Positions 1 through 7,714 of a DNA stretch of 43,367 nucleotides are shown one piece after another; positions within the stretch are counted from its first letter, which is position 1, and every line of letters begins with the position of its first letter. The DNA comes from SCUN01 sp046598935 (GTDB taxonomy: Bacteria; Acidobacteriota; Vicinamibacteria; Vicinamibacterales; SCN-69-37). The stretch is taken from assembly GCA_046598935.1 (NCBI GenBank), contig JBKJHW010000033.1:1-43367 (forward strand), written 5' to 3'. The notes below the pieces were generated by a model. It saw nothing but the letters and a program-made list of their open reading frames with translations, searched no databases and was not told the origin of the DNA. A program made the translations under genes and the position numbers.

Positions 1-1
1 G

Positions 2-379
2 GCCGGCAACCCGCTGGGCGGGCTGCCGGCCGACGTCAGCCGCGCGCTTGAGCGCGCGGCGCCAGCCACGCTGCGCGTGCCGAGCGGCCGCGAGCGGCCG
101 CTCGAGTATCGCGAAGACGGCAGCGTCATCGCGTCGGTGAAGCTGCAAGAGCTGTTCGGGCTCGCGGAGACGCCGCGCATCGGCCCGGCCAACGTGCCCG
201 TGACATTCGAACTGCTCGCGCCCAACGGGCGGCCCGTTCAGGTGACGAAAGATCTCAAGAGTTTCTGGGCGCGCGGGTATCCGGAAGTCCGCAAGGAACT
301 GCGAGGGCGGTATCCCCGCCATCCATGGCCTGACGATCCGTGGACGGCGACGCCGACCGCGCGGACCAAACGCCGCTGA
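2..379 (+). CDS. hrpB: ATP-dependent helicase HrpB, C-terminal fragment (gene cut by window start)
   Basis: The frame is open from the first bases of the window and ends in TGA at 377-379, so only the last ~125 residues are present. They match the C-terminal domain of HrpB-type DEAH/DExH helicases: LQELFGLAETPRIG, then APNGRPVQVTKDLKSFW, then YPEVRKELRGRYPRHPWPDD, all characteristic of that family's end. HrpB proteins are superfamily 2 RNA-helicase-like ATPases with a poorly defined role in bacteria; the ATPase core lies outside the window. The next gene starts 17 bases downstream on the same strand. The ATG at 77 is internal and is not the start. The family assignment is firm; the function is known only at family level. 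Confidence 0.9.
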   Translation, partial: AGNPLGGLPADVSRALERAAPATLRVPSGRERPLEYREDGSVIASVKLQELFGLAETPRIGPANVPVTFELLAPNGRPVQVTKDLKSFWARGYPEVRKELRGRYPRHPWPDDPWTATPTARTKRR

Positions 380-396
380 ATGCTAGACTTCGCTAG

Positions 397-2865
397 GTGT
401 CATCGGCCGCATTACGGCAGCGATTTGCCGCATTCATCACCGAACGGTTCCCCCTCGCGCTGACCGCGTCGATGGCCGCGTACGACACGCACGCCGACAC
501 GTGCGGCGCGTGGCTCGCAAAATCGATTGCCGGCTCCGGCGGCAATCGCACGGAGCGCGCCGCGGAGGTCACGCCCGGCGTCCCCGCCAGCAAACGCCTG
601 TCGCAGGCCGCCGCCGAAATTCAAGCGGCGTGCGACGGCTTTTTCAGGCGCGAAGCAATCGCCGCGAGCCTGACGGCCGACGAGCGGCGCGAAATCCTGC
701 GCGGGATGATCCTCACGCGCGCCGTCGACAATCGGCTCAAGGCGTTTTTTCTCAGCGGCGAAGTGAAGTACGGCACCGCCGGGTTTCAAGGCAAGGGTTT
801 CCGATCACTTGGGCAGGAAGCCGTCTACGCCGCCGCGATCAGGCTCAACCGCGGCGAGGCCTTTCGCCGCCAGACGCCAGGCGGGTCAGGTTCAGGTAAC
901 GCGGAGTACTCCGGCGACGTCGTCGCGCCGCTGATTCGCGATCTGGGCGCTGCGTTGGCGATGCGGCCGGATGCCGACGGTGTGCGCCAGGTGCTCAGCG
1001 CTCAAATGGGCAAGGCGGGCCCGCCGATGGACGGGCGTGATCTGCACGTCGGGGATTTTCACTGGGGCGTGTTGCCCGCTGCGGCGCCGCTGTCGATCAG
1101 CACGCTGACTGTCACCGGCATGGCGCTGGCGTTTCACCTCCAGAGCGCGCGGGCCCAAACGGAGCGGCGTGTTGGCCTGTCGTTTATCGGCGAGGGCGGA
1201 TCCTCGCTTGGCGAGTGGCATGAAGCCATCAACCTGGCCGCCGCGCGAAAGCTTCCGGTGGTTTTCTGTATCGAGAACAACCAGACGGCACTCTCAACTC
1301 CGGTGGTCGAGCAGTCCGCCGCGCGGGTGTTCGCCGACAAGGCTGCCGGCTACGGCATGCCCGGCGTCACGATTGACGGCACGGACGCCGACCAGGTCGC
1401 GGCGACATTCGCGTGGGCTATCGAGCGGGCGCGCGCCGGCGAAGGGCCGGCGCTGATCGAACTCGTCGCGATGCGGATGTGCGGCCACGCGCATCACGAC
1501 GACATGCTCTATCTTGGCAAGGAGCCGCAGTCGTCGTGGGAGTACCCGCCGCTGACCGAGCAGGGTTACGCGGATCCGGCCCTGTTCGAGTTCTGGAGCA
1601 AGCGCGACCCGCTGAAGACGTACGCGGCGCGGCTTCAGGCAGAGAAGCTTATTTCGGCTGCGGACGTGGCGCGGTGGAAAGCCGAATGTGAAGCGTTAGT
1701 GGAAGAGCAGGCTCAGGCAGTGATTGCCGCGCCGTGGCCGGATCCGGCGAGCGGCACAGCCGGGGTCTTCGCGAACGACTCCGTCAATCGTGCCCGCATC
1801 GAGGTGCTCGATCGCGATTTGTCAGCGCCGGCTCTGGGCGCACTGGGGCGGCTCGCCGTTGAGCCCGCGCCGCCATTCGACAAGAAGGGCACCACGTTTC
1901 TCGACGCCGTAATGCTGGGGGTTGGAGACGCGCTTGCCGCCGACCCGCGCGTGTTCGTGATCGGCGAAGACGTGGGCGGGAAGTACGGCAACGCTTTTCT
2001 GATGCTCCGGCCGCTGCTCGAGAAGTACGGCGACAGGATGCTGAATTCGACGCTCGCCGAAGGCGCCGTTCTCGGCGCGTGTATTGGCGCGGCGCTCGCG
2101 GGCCTGCGGCCGATCGGCGAGATGCAGTTCAATGACTTCGTCGCCAGCGGATTCAATCAGCTCGTGAACAGCGCCGCGAAGATCCGTTACCGGTGGGGTG
2201 GAAGCGTGCCGATGGTGGTGCGCATGCCGTGGGGCGGGTTGCGGCATGCCGGCCCATACCATTCGCAGAACACAGAGCCGTGGTTCTACCGCACCCCCGG
2301 CCTCAAGATCGTCGTCCCCTCAACGCCGCACGACGCGCGGGCGCTGATGGCGGCCGCTGTAGCCGACCCGGACCCGGTGCTCTATTACGAGCACATCGCG
2401 CTTTATCGGGATCCGCGCATCAAGCAGCAGCTCGGGTCTGCGGCGCCGGCGCCGCTCGAGATCGGCCGGGCCGCGTTGCGGCGCGACGGCGACGATCTGG
2501 CGATCATTTCCTACGGCGCCTACGTGCACGCGTCGCTTCGCGTGGCCGAACAGCTAGCCGCGGAAGGGCGCGAGGCGGCGGTGCTGGATTTGCGATCGCT
2601 GGTTCCGCTCGATCGCGAAGCGGTTCTTGCGCTCGCGCGGCGAATTGGCAAGGTGCTGATCGTGCACGAGGATTCGCGCACCGGCGGGATCGGCGAATCG
2701 CTTGCGGCCATCATTCAGGAGGAAGCGTTCGATGCGCTTGATGCTCCGGTCCGGATCGTCGCGGCTCTCGACACGCCCGTGCCCTATTCGCCCTCGCTCG
2801 AAAATGCGTTTCTGCCGAGCGAAGCCGTGATTGCTCACGCGGCCCGCAGGCTGATTCAGTACTAG
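397..2865 (+). CDS. Thiamine-diphosphate-dependent 2-oxoacid dehydrogenase E1, alpha and beta subunits fused
   Basis: An 822-residue protein starting at GTG 397. The N-terminal half is an E1-alpha domain: GEGGSSLGEWHEA near residue 266 followed by ENN near 292 is the thiamine-diphosphate/Mg motif (GDG-x-N type, here GEG). The C-terminal half from about residue 500 is E1-beta: a pyrimidine-binding domain with GEDVGGKYG and LAEGAVLGACIGAALAGLRP, then a transketolase C-terminal domain (about 685-810). The family decarboxylates pyruvate or branched-chain 2-oxoacids and passes the acyl group to an E2 lipoyl protein. No E2 or E3 gene lies nearby, so the substrate cannot be told from context. Alpha and beta are usually separate polypeptides in branched-chain enzymes, so the single chain is notable. 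Residues 1-60 look non-conserved. Confidence 0.88.
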   Translation: MSSAALRQRFAAFITERFPLALTASMAAYDTHADTCGAWLAKSIAGSGGNRTERAAEVTPGVPASKRLSQAAAEIQAACDGFFRREAIAASLTADERREILRGMILTRAVDNRLKAFFLSGEVKYGTAGFQGKGFRSLGQEAVYAAAIRLNRGEAFRRQTPGGSGSGNAEYSGDVVAPLIRDLGAALAMRPDADGVRQVLSAQMGKAGPPMDGRDLHVGDFHWGVLPAAAPLSISTLTVTGMALAFHLQSARAQTERRVGLSFIGEGGSSLGEWHEAINLAAARKLPVVFCIENNQTALSTPVVEQSAARVFADKAAGYGMPGVTIDGTDADQVAATFAWAIERARAGEGPALIELVAMRMCGHAHHDDMLYLGKEPQSSWEYPPLTEQGYADPALFEFWSKRDPLKTYAARLQAEKLISAADVARWKAECEALVEEQAQAVIAAPWPDPASGTAGVFANDSVNRARIEVLDRDLSAPALGALGRLAVEPAPPFDKKGTTFLDAVMLGVGDALAADPRVFVIGEDVGGKYGNAFLMLRPLLEKYGDRMLNSTLAEGAVLGACIGAALAGLRPIGEMQFNDFVASGFNQLVNSAAKIRYRWGGSVPMVVRMPWGGLRHAGPYHSQNTEPWFYRTPGLKIVVPSTPHDARALMAAAVADPDPVLYYEHIALYRDPRIKQQLGSAAPAPLEIGRAALRRDGDDLAIISYGAYVHASLRVAEQLAAEGREAAVLDLRSLVPLDREAVLALARRIGKVLIVHEDSRTGGIGESLAAIIQEEAFDALDAPVRIVAALDTPVPYSPSLENAFLPSEAVIAHAARRLIQY

Positions 2866-2893
2866 AAGGCAGACCCGTCACTAGAAGGCTGAC
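2861..2893. repeat. 14-bp imperfect direct repeat across the end of the E1 gene
   Basis: ACTAGAAGGC(A/T)GAC occurs at 2861-2874 and again at 2880-2893, with one mismatch. The first copy contains the stop codon of the E1 gene. This may be a duplication scar. No function can be assigned. Confidence 0.55.
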
Positions 2894-2898
2894 TCAAC

Positions 2899-2961
2899 GT
2901 GGCGCCCGATGCCGTTCGGCTGCGGCAGCGCTTCACGGTCGTGATCAATACCTACGGCTAG
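2899..2961 (+). pseudogene. Possible remnant of a family 2 glycosyltransferase N-terminus
   Basis: A 20-codon open stretch starting at GTG 2899 and ending TAG at 2959-2961 reads VAPDAVRLRQRFTVVINTYG. The segment FTVVINTY resembles the first beta strand of family 2 glycosyltransferases (typically ...VVINTYNR). It stops exactly where the family would continue. This may be the scar of a deleted transferase at the edge of the polysaccharide locus. The match is short and could be chance. Confidence 0.25.
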
Positions 2962-3030
2962 CCGCATTCTCCGCTCAAGCCGACACTGTAATTAGTGGAA
3001 CCTGTCACGCTTTATTCGAAGAGACTTAAT

Positions 3031-3058
3031 GTGACAAAATGCGACAAAGTGTCGTCAC
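3031..3058. promoter_or_regulatory. Inverted-repeat element upstream of the barrel gene (candidate operator)
   Basis: GTGAC at 3031-3035 and GTCAC at 3054-3058 are inverted arms, and inside them GACAAAGTGTC is a smaller palindrome. A further TGTCAC lies at 3003-3008 and a TTGACA word at 3067-3072, about 110 bases ahead of the presumed start. Clustering of these related words in an AT-rich stretch suggests a regulator site, but no matching -10 element is convincing. Confidence 0.3.
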
Positions 3059-3180
3059 CAAATGGTTTGACACGTTTTGTGGGGCAGGGGACCATACCTT
3101 CCGTTTCGTTGGAGCTCCCCGTGCGCGCGCACGTAGGCGACAGGGCGAAGCTGTATCCTGCTTACGAGGCCATCCTTAGA

Positions 3181-4404
3181 ATGAGTCGAATCAGCAAGAT
3201 CGCTTTACTGATGCTGCTCTTCGCCTCCCCGGCGTTCGGCCAGACTTTGAGTCCGCCTGATCCGAATGTACGGCCTTGGGCGACGGCGAAGATGAACATC
3301 GGGCCGATCTACTTCGCGCCGACCTTCGAGCTTTCGAATCTCGGCGTAGACAACAACGTCTTCAACGACGAGGACAATCCGAGAAGCGATATCACCGGCA
3401 CGCTGGGCATGCGGTCTCTCGTCGGCGTGCACTACGGCGAATCCCTGATCCTGCAGGTCACGCAGAACAACCAATATAACTACTTTCGCCGCTACCGCAG
3501 CGAGCGGTCGATCGACAACAGTCTGAGCATCGTCCTGGAGATGCGCACACGGTTTTTCAGACCGTGGGCCCGTTGGAACAGGAGCAAGTCCAGTCAGCGT
3601 CTCGGTTTCGAGATTGACGAGCGCGCGGAGAAAAAGACGCCGGTGTTTGATTTTGGCGCGGACTTCAACGCCGCGTTTCGCCTGGGCGTGTCGGTTGCTG
3701 CGCGGCGCGGGCGGCTCCGGTTCAAGGACACCGAGGAGTACAGAGGGCAGAACCTGAGCGACGTGCTCGATCAACAAAACGACGTCTACCAGAGCCTGCT
3801 GCGATACCAGCTCACCGAGTTCAGCGAGTTCATGGTCGGGGCGGACTACCAACTCGACCGTTTCTCCAAAGCGCCGGAACGCGACAACGACAGCCGTTTT
3901 TACTACGGCGGCCTTCGCATCAAGACGGGCACCATCTTTACCGGTTACGCGAGGCTCGGCTATCGGCAGCAGAAGCACAAGATCACCGGTGTGCCGGACT
4001 TCGGCGGCGTGGCCACCGACATCGCGCTGACGGCGGCGCCGTCAGAAGCGTTGAAGCTCGAACTTGGCGGGGCGCGAGACGTGGCCTATTCCTACCTTCC
4101 AGAGTATCCCTTCATCATCGACGAGGGCGCGAACGCGACGCTGACTAATCGTTTTGCGCAGCATTTCGACTGGGTGTTGTCGGCGCGCGGGCGGTCTCTG
4201 TCGTATGACAAGACAGTAACGGGCGAAAGTAAGCCGGTCCAGGAACGGACCTACGTGCTCGGACTGGGCACCGGGTACTACGTCGGCGGCGGTACGGGCG
4301 CGCGTATCGGCATTGTTTACGAGCGCTGGCAACGCACGTCGCCGCTCGAGGGCAGAAGCTTTCAGGACAACAGGTTCTCTTCGAGCTACCGATTCGCGTT
4401 TTAG
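3181..4404 (+). CDS. Outer-membrane beta-barrel protein of the exopolysaccharide locus
   Basis: A 407-residue protein. I chose ATG 3181 because it begins with a clean signal peptide (MSRISKIALLMLLFASPAFG, cleavage likely after FGQ); the frame extends upstream to 2995 but that stretch has no protein-like features. The mature part alternates polar and hydrophobic residues, is rich in aromatic residues and Arg/Asp, and ends FSSSYRFAF, a terminal aromatic signature of outer-membrane barrels. Proteins of this kind often sit next to Wza-like exporters in polysaccharide loci and are thought to form or assist the outer-membrane pore. The Wza-like gene follows after 8 bases. The family is recognised by architecture rather than by a named motif, so the transport role is inferred. 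Confidence 0.7.
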   Translation: MSRISKIALLMLLFASPAFGQTLSPPDPNVRPWATAKMNIGPIYFAPTFELSNLGVDNNVFNDEDNPRSDITGTLGMRSLVGVHYGESLILQVTQNNQYNYFRRYRSERSIDNSLSIVLEMRTRFFRPWARWNRSKSSQRLGFEIDERAEKKTPVFDFGADFNAAFRLGVSVAARRGRLRFKDTEEYRGQNLSDVLDQQNDVYQSLLRYQLTEFSEFMVGADYQLDRFSKAPERDNDSRFYYGGLRIKTGTIFTGYARLGYRQQKHKITGVPDFGGVATDIALTAAPSEALKLELGGARDVAYSYLPEYPFIIDEGANATLTNRFAQHFDWVLSARGRSLSYDKTVTGESKPVQERTYVLGLGTGYYVGGGTGARIGIVYERWQRTSPLEGRSFQDNRFSSSYRFAF

Positions 4405-4412
4405 GCAGGATC

Positions 4413-5297
4413 ATGACCGGACGATTTATGAAAAATACCAGACTCCTCGCTCTGCTTTTACTCGCTGCAATGGTGCCGCTCGCCGGAGCGGGCGCCACGC
4501 AACCACAGGGCCGGGTGTTTCCTGACTACGTGATCGGCTTCATGGACGAACTCGCCGTGACTGTCAGCAGCCCGTTTCCCCAGCCGCAGTTCAGCGCGAA
4601 GCCCTACCGCGTCCAGGCAGACGGCACGATCTCTCTGCCAGGCGTCGAGATGCCGGTGAAGGTCGGTGGGTTGACCGTCCAAGGCGCGCGCGAATCGATC
4701 CGAAAAGCGCTCGTGGATTCAAATCAGTACCAAGCCCCGATCGTGGACGTCACCATCACGGTGGCTCGAAATTCATCAGTAAAGGTGCAAGGCGCGGTTC
4801 GAAACCCGGGGAGTGTTGAAATTCCCGCCGATCGAATGACGATTTCTGAAGGAATCTCGAAGGCAGGCGGCCTGCAACCGAGCGCTGGCTCCCGGATTTA
4901 TGTTCGCGGCGGCCCGAATCGACCGAAGCCCGACGTTGGCGTCGAGGTCGTAGACGGTGCCGAAGTGTACCGCAGGGAAGACGTCCTCGAGGGGCGGGTG
5001 CTTGATCCGCGCATCTACGACGGCGACACGATCACGGTCGAGGTCGCGCCGCATTTCTATGTCACCGGATACGTCAAGAGCTCGCAATCCGAGTACAACT
5101 GGGAGCCCAGCATCACCCTGCAAACGGCCATTGCCATCGCCGGCGGCGCGTCACCGGAGGGCGCACCGAACCGGATCACGGTCGAGCGTAAGGATCCGAA
5201 AACCGGCGCCTTCAAGAAGATCAAACTCCTGAAAGACAAGATGTCAACGCCGATCGAGCCGAACGACGTGATTCACGTTCCCAAGCGACGCATGTAG
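4413..5297 (+). CDS. Wza-like polysaccharide export protein (Poly_export/SLBB)
   Basis: A 294-residue periplasmic or outer-membrane protein with a signal peptide (MKNTRLLALLLLAAMVPLAGA). The alternative start ATG 4428, which begins this stretch directly, may be the true one. After it comes a Poly_export domain (DYVIGFMDELAVTV, then YRVQADGTISLPGV) and at least two SLBB-like repeats (VKVQGAVRNPGSVEI; FYVTGYVKSS). This family forms the periplasm-spanning export channel for exopolysaccharide in Wzx/Wzy systems and works with a Wzc-type kinase, which is encoded at 23141-25483 on the other strand. No lipobox cysteine is evident, unlike E. coli Wza. It lies between the barrel gene and the first glycosyltransferase, with one base before the latter. 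Confidence 0.88.
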   Translation: MTGRFMKNTRLLALLLLAAMVPLAGAGATQPQGRVFPDYVIGFMDELAVTVSSPFPQPQFSAKPYRVQADGTISLPGVEMPVKVGGLTVQGARESIRKALVDSNQYQAPIVDVTITVARNSSVKVQGAVRNPGSVEIPADRMTISEGISKAGGLQPSAGSRIYVRGGPNRPKPDVGVEVVDGAEVYRREDVLEGRVLDPRIYDGDTITVEVAPHFYVTGYVKSSQSEYNWEPSITLQTAIAIAGGASPEGAPNRITVERKDPKTGAFKKIKLLKDKMSTPIEPNDVIHVPKRRM

Positions 5298-5298
5298 C

Positions 5299-6447
5299 TT
5301 GCGCCTCGCATTCCTCACACCCGACTGGAGCCCGAACGGCGGCGTCGCCACGCACCTGCGGCTCGTCTCCGCCGCGCTCGCCGCGGCCGGACATCGCGTA
5401 CATGTCTTTCACCAGCGTGCGTCGGACGGCATTCCGGTTCCGGGCGTCGATACCGATCTGCTGAAGAACGGGGCCGACGCCGCCATGGACCAGCTCCTCG
5501 CGTTCCGGCCCGATGTTCTGCACTTCCATGCGTTGAACAATCCGGCACTCGAAGCGCGTGCGATTGATGAGTTTCCCGCGGTCAAAACGTTCCATGTCTT
5601 CGACTACTGCCCGGCGGGAACAAAATTCCATCACGCACTCGATCGCAACTGCACCGTCGGCACGTCCATCGCCTGCGTCGCGCGCCAGGCGTATCTTCGC
5701 TGCACCTTGAGCAAGCGGCCCTCTGTCTGGTGGCGGCAGTACCGGACCGCGTCAACGCTCAACTCACTGAGTCTCGCGTACCCGCGGTTGATCGTTGCTT
5801 CTGAATTCGTGAAAGCTGAGGCCGTCCGGACCGGCTACGACCCTTCGCGCGTCACGGTCGCGCCGTACTTCACCACGTTGCCGTGCGAATCGTCGGCGCC
5901 GCGCCTGAATCACGTGCTCTTTGCCGGCCGTCTTGTTCGTGAAAAAGGCGTCGACCTGCTCCTTGACGCGCTTGCCCGGACTCCCGGCGAATGGACCTGC
6001 ACCATCGTCGGCGACGGCATGGCCGCCGCGAAATTGCGCGCCGCCGCGGCGTCTCTCGGCGTGACGGCGCGAGTGCGCTTCGCCGGGTGGCTGAATGGCG
6101 ATGCGCTCGCAGCGGAGTTCGACGCGGCGTCTGTCGTCGCCGTGCCGTCCCGCTGGCCCGAGCCGTTCGGCATCGTCGGCATCGAAGCGATGTCGCGCCG
6201 CCGGCCTGTCGTGGCGTTTCGCGTCGGCGGCATACCCGAGTGGTTGGATGACGGCGTTGCCGGCTTTGCGATCGAGCCGTTGGACGTCACGGCCTTCAGC
6301 GAGCGCCTGCAGTGGCTGTTCGCGCATCCGGCTGAAGCCGCGGCGATGGGCCGCGCCGGCCGCGCTCGTGTCGAGCGCGACTTTGACGGACGCGCCCACC
6401 TGAGTCAGCTCCTGCCGATCTATCAAGAGCTCAGTGAACAGCGATAA
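5299..6447 (+). CDS. Glycosyltransferase family 4 with cysteine-rich insert
   Basis: A 382-residue GT-B enzyme starting at TTG 5299. The N-terminal domain begins MRLAFLTPDWSPNGGVATHL; the C-terminal donor domain contains LFAGRLVREKGVDLLL and the retaining-enzyme signature EPFGIVGIE (E-x7-E), then GGIPEWLDDGVAGF. It should transfer a sugar from a nucleotide donor to the lipid-linked repeat unit in the cytoplasm. Between the domains, roughly residues 98-135, is a cluster of cysteines (YCPAG, NCTVG, ACVAR, LRCT) that also occurs in a subset of GT4 enzymes and may bind a metal; that is inferred. Its end overlaps the flippase gene by 14 bases. Donor and linkage cannot be predicted. Confidence 0.85.
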   Translation: MRLAFLTPDWSPNGGVATHLRLVSAALAAAGHRVHVFHQRASDGIPVPGVDTDLLKNGADAAMDQLLAFRPDVLHFHALNNPALEARAIDEFPAVKTFHVFDYCPAGTKFHHALDRNCTVGTSIACVARQAYLRCTLSKRPSVWWRQYRTASTLNSLSLAYPRLIVASEFVKAEAVRTGYDPSRVTVAPYFTTLPCESSAPRLNHVLFAGRLVREKGVDLLLDALARTPGEWTCTIVGDGMAAAKLRAAAASLGVTARVRFAGWLNGDALAAEFDAASVVAVPSRWPEPFGIVGIEAMSRRRPVVAFRVGGIPEWLDDGVAGFAIEPLDVTAFSERLQWLFAHPAEAAAMGRAGRARVERDFDGRAHLSQLLPIYQELSEQR

Positions 6448-7714
6448 TCTCGACCGCGGCTTCGGCCGCCGGCTCGCGCGAAACCTTACGCTGCAAATGG
6501 CGTCACAAGCCGTCGCGATTGTCATCAGCGTCATTACGGTCGGCGTCCTGGCGCACCGCCTGCAGGTAGAGGCGTTCGGCGGCTACAACCTCCTCTTCAC
6601 GTTCATCTTCTTTTTTGTGTCGGTCAACGATCTCGGGATTCCGACGACGGTGTTGAGGGAGATCACGCAGGCGCCGGCACGCACCGCGGAGTTCGTGCAG
6701 AACATGATCGGGCTCAGGCTCGTGATGGCGGCGATATCGATCGCGGTCGCGTGGGTGTTTATCTCATGGGTGGATCTGCCGCCGGCCTACCGGCTGTCGC
6801 AGTTTGTCTTTCTGCTGATCCTCCCCGTTCAAGCCATCGGCGGCACGTTTGTGGTTTTGCAGTCGAGGATCCAGATCGGCCGGGTTGTTGCGGCCGAGAT
6901 CCTCACGAGGGTCGTCGGTTTTGTCGTGATGATGATCGCGCTCGCATGTGGTCAGGGGCTTCTGTGGGTCGTGGTCTCGCTCGTGATCGGGGAGATCGCC
7001 GGCACGACCTTGATTCTCGCGATGACGTGGCGGTCGGTCCGGCCGGTTCCCCGTGTCGATTTCGTGATCTGGCGACAGATCATCTCGCTGAGCCTGCCGC
7101 TCAGCGGGAACAGTCTGCTCTCCGCCATCCTCCAACGTGTCGACATGATCATGCTGCAGAAGATGTCGCCGACTGCGGAGATCGGGCTCGCGCGGGTGGC
7201 TCACTATGGTTCCGCGTATCGGGTGCCGAATCTCAGCGAACGGGTTCCTATTCTGATGATGGGCACCGTGTTTCCGATGATGGTGTCGTTTGCCGCAAAC
7301 GATCTGCCGGCCCTGCGACGGCTGTACCGGAAGACGTTGATGCACCTCGCGGCTGTGGCGCTGCCGATGGCCGCGGTTGTCACGATCGCGGCGCCGTACG
7401 TCGTGCGCGCGTGGCTGGGGTCCGGGTACGAGCCTGTCGTTCCGTTGATGCGCATCCTTATATGGGCATCGGCGCTGTTGTACGTCGCGCTGCCGCCGGC
7501 GTACCTTCTGATCGCGCTGCGTCATCAGCGGATTAACTTCTGGTTGATGATTCCGGCAACGGTGCTGAACATCGCACTGAACCTGTTTCTCATCCCCGAG
7601 TACGGCGCAATCGGCGCCGCGTGGGCGAATGTGGCGTCGTACGGCTTCCTCGCGGCGGGTTACCTGATCGCTGTTGCGATCGTGATGCCCGCGCCTGCCG
7701 AGGTGCGCGCGTGA
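6434..7714 (+). CDS. Wzx-type oligosaccharide flippase (MOP superfamily)
   Basis: A 426-residue polytopic inner-membrane protein starting at GTG 6434, inside the end of the preceding gene. It has about 12 hydrophobic segments and the polysaccharide-synthase/flippase pattern: an N-terminal RRLARNLTLQMASQ stretch before the first helix, a GGYNLLFTFIFFFVSVNDLG region, and IPEYGAIGAAWANVASYG near the end, which is typical of the family. It is expected to flip the undecaprenyl-linked repeat unit from the cytoplasmic to the periplasmic face. Its stop codon overlaps the next start as GTGA (7711-7714), so translation is probably coupled. Confidence 0.87.
   Translation: MNSDNLDRGFGRRLARNLTLQMASQAVAIVISVITVGVLAHRLQVEAFGGYNLLFTFIFFFVSVNDLGIPTTVLREITQAPARTAEFVQNMIGLRLVMAAISIAVAWVFISWVDLPPAYRLSQFVFLLILPVQAIGGTFVVLQSRIQIGRVVAAEILTRVVGFVVMMIALACGQGLLWVVVSLVIGEIAGTTLILAMTWRSVRPVPRVDFVIWRQIISLSLPLSGNSLLSAILQRVDMIMLQKMSPTAEIGLARVAHYGSAYRVPNLSERVPILMMGTVFPMMVSFAANDLPALRRLYRKTLMHLAAVALPMAAVVTIAAPYVVRAWLGSGYEPVVPLMRILIWASALLYVALPPAYLLIALRHQRINFWLMIPATVLNIALNLFLIPEYGAIGAAWANVASYGFLAAGYLIAVAIVMPAPAEVRA

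Larger units (their letters stand above)
2866..3180. other. Intergenic region before the exopolysaccharide locus
   Basis: 315 bases without a full gene. The first part holds the second copy of the direct repeat and a short open stretch (2899-2961) resembling a glycosyltransferase start. From about 2990 to 3080 the sequence is clearly richer in A and T than its surroundings and contains several TGTCAC/GTGACA-type words, as expected for a promoter/operator region for the downstream locus. A frame remains open upstream of the barrel gene from 2995, but that stretch looks non-coding and precedes a clean signal peptide at 3181. Confidence 0.6.

Noticed and set aside
2995..3180. N-terminal extension of the barrel protein back to 2995
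   Set aside because: The added residues are not protein-like and would bury the signal peptide that starts cleanly at 3181.
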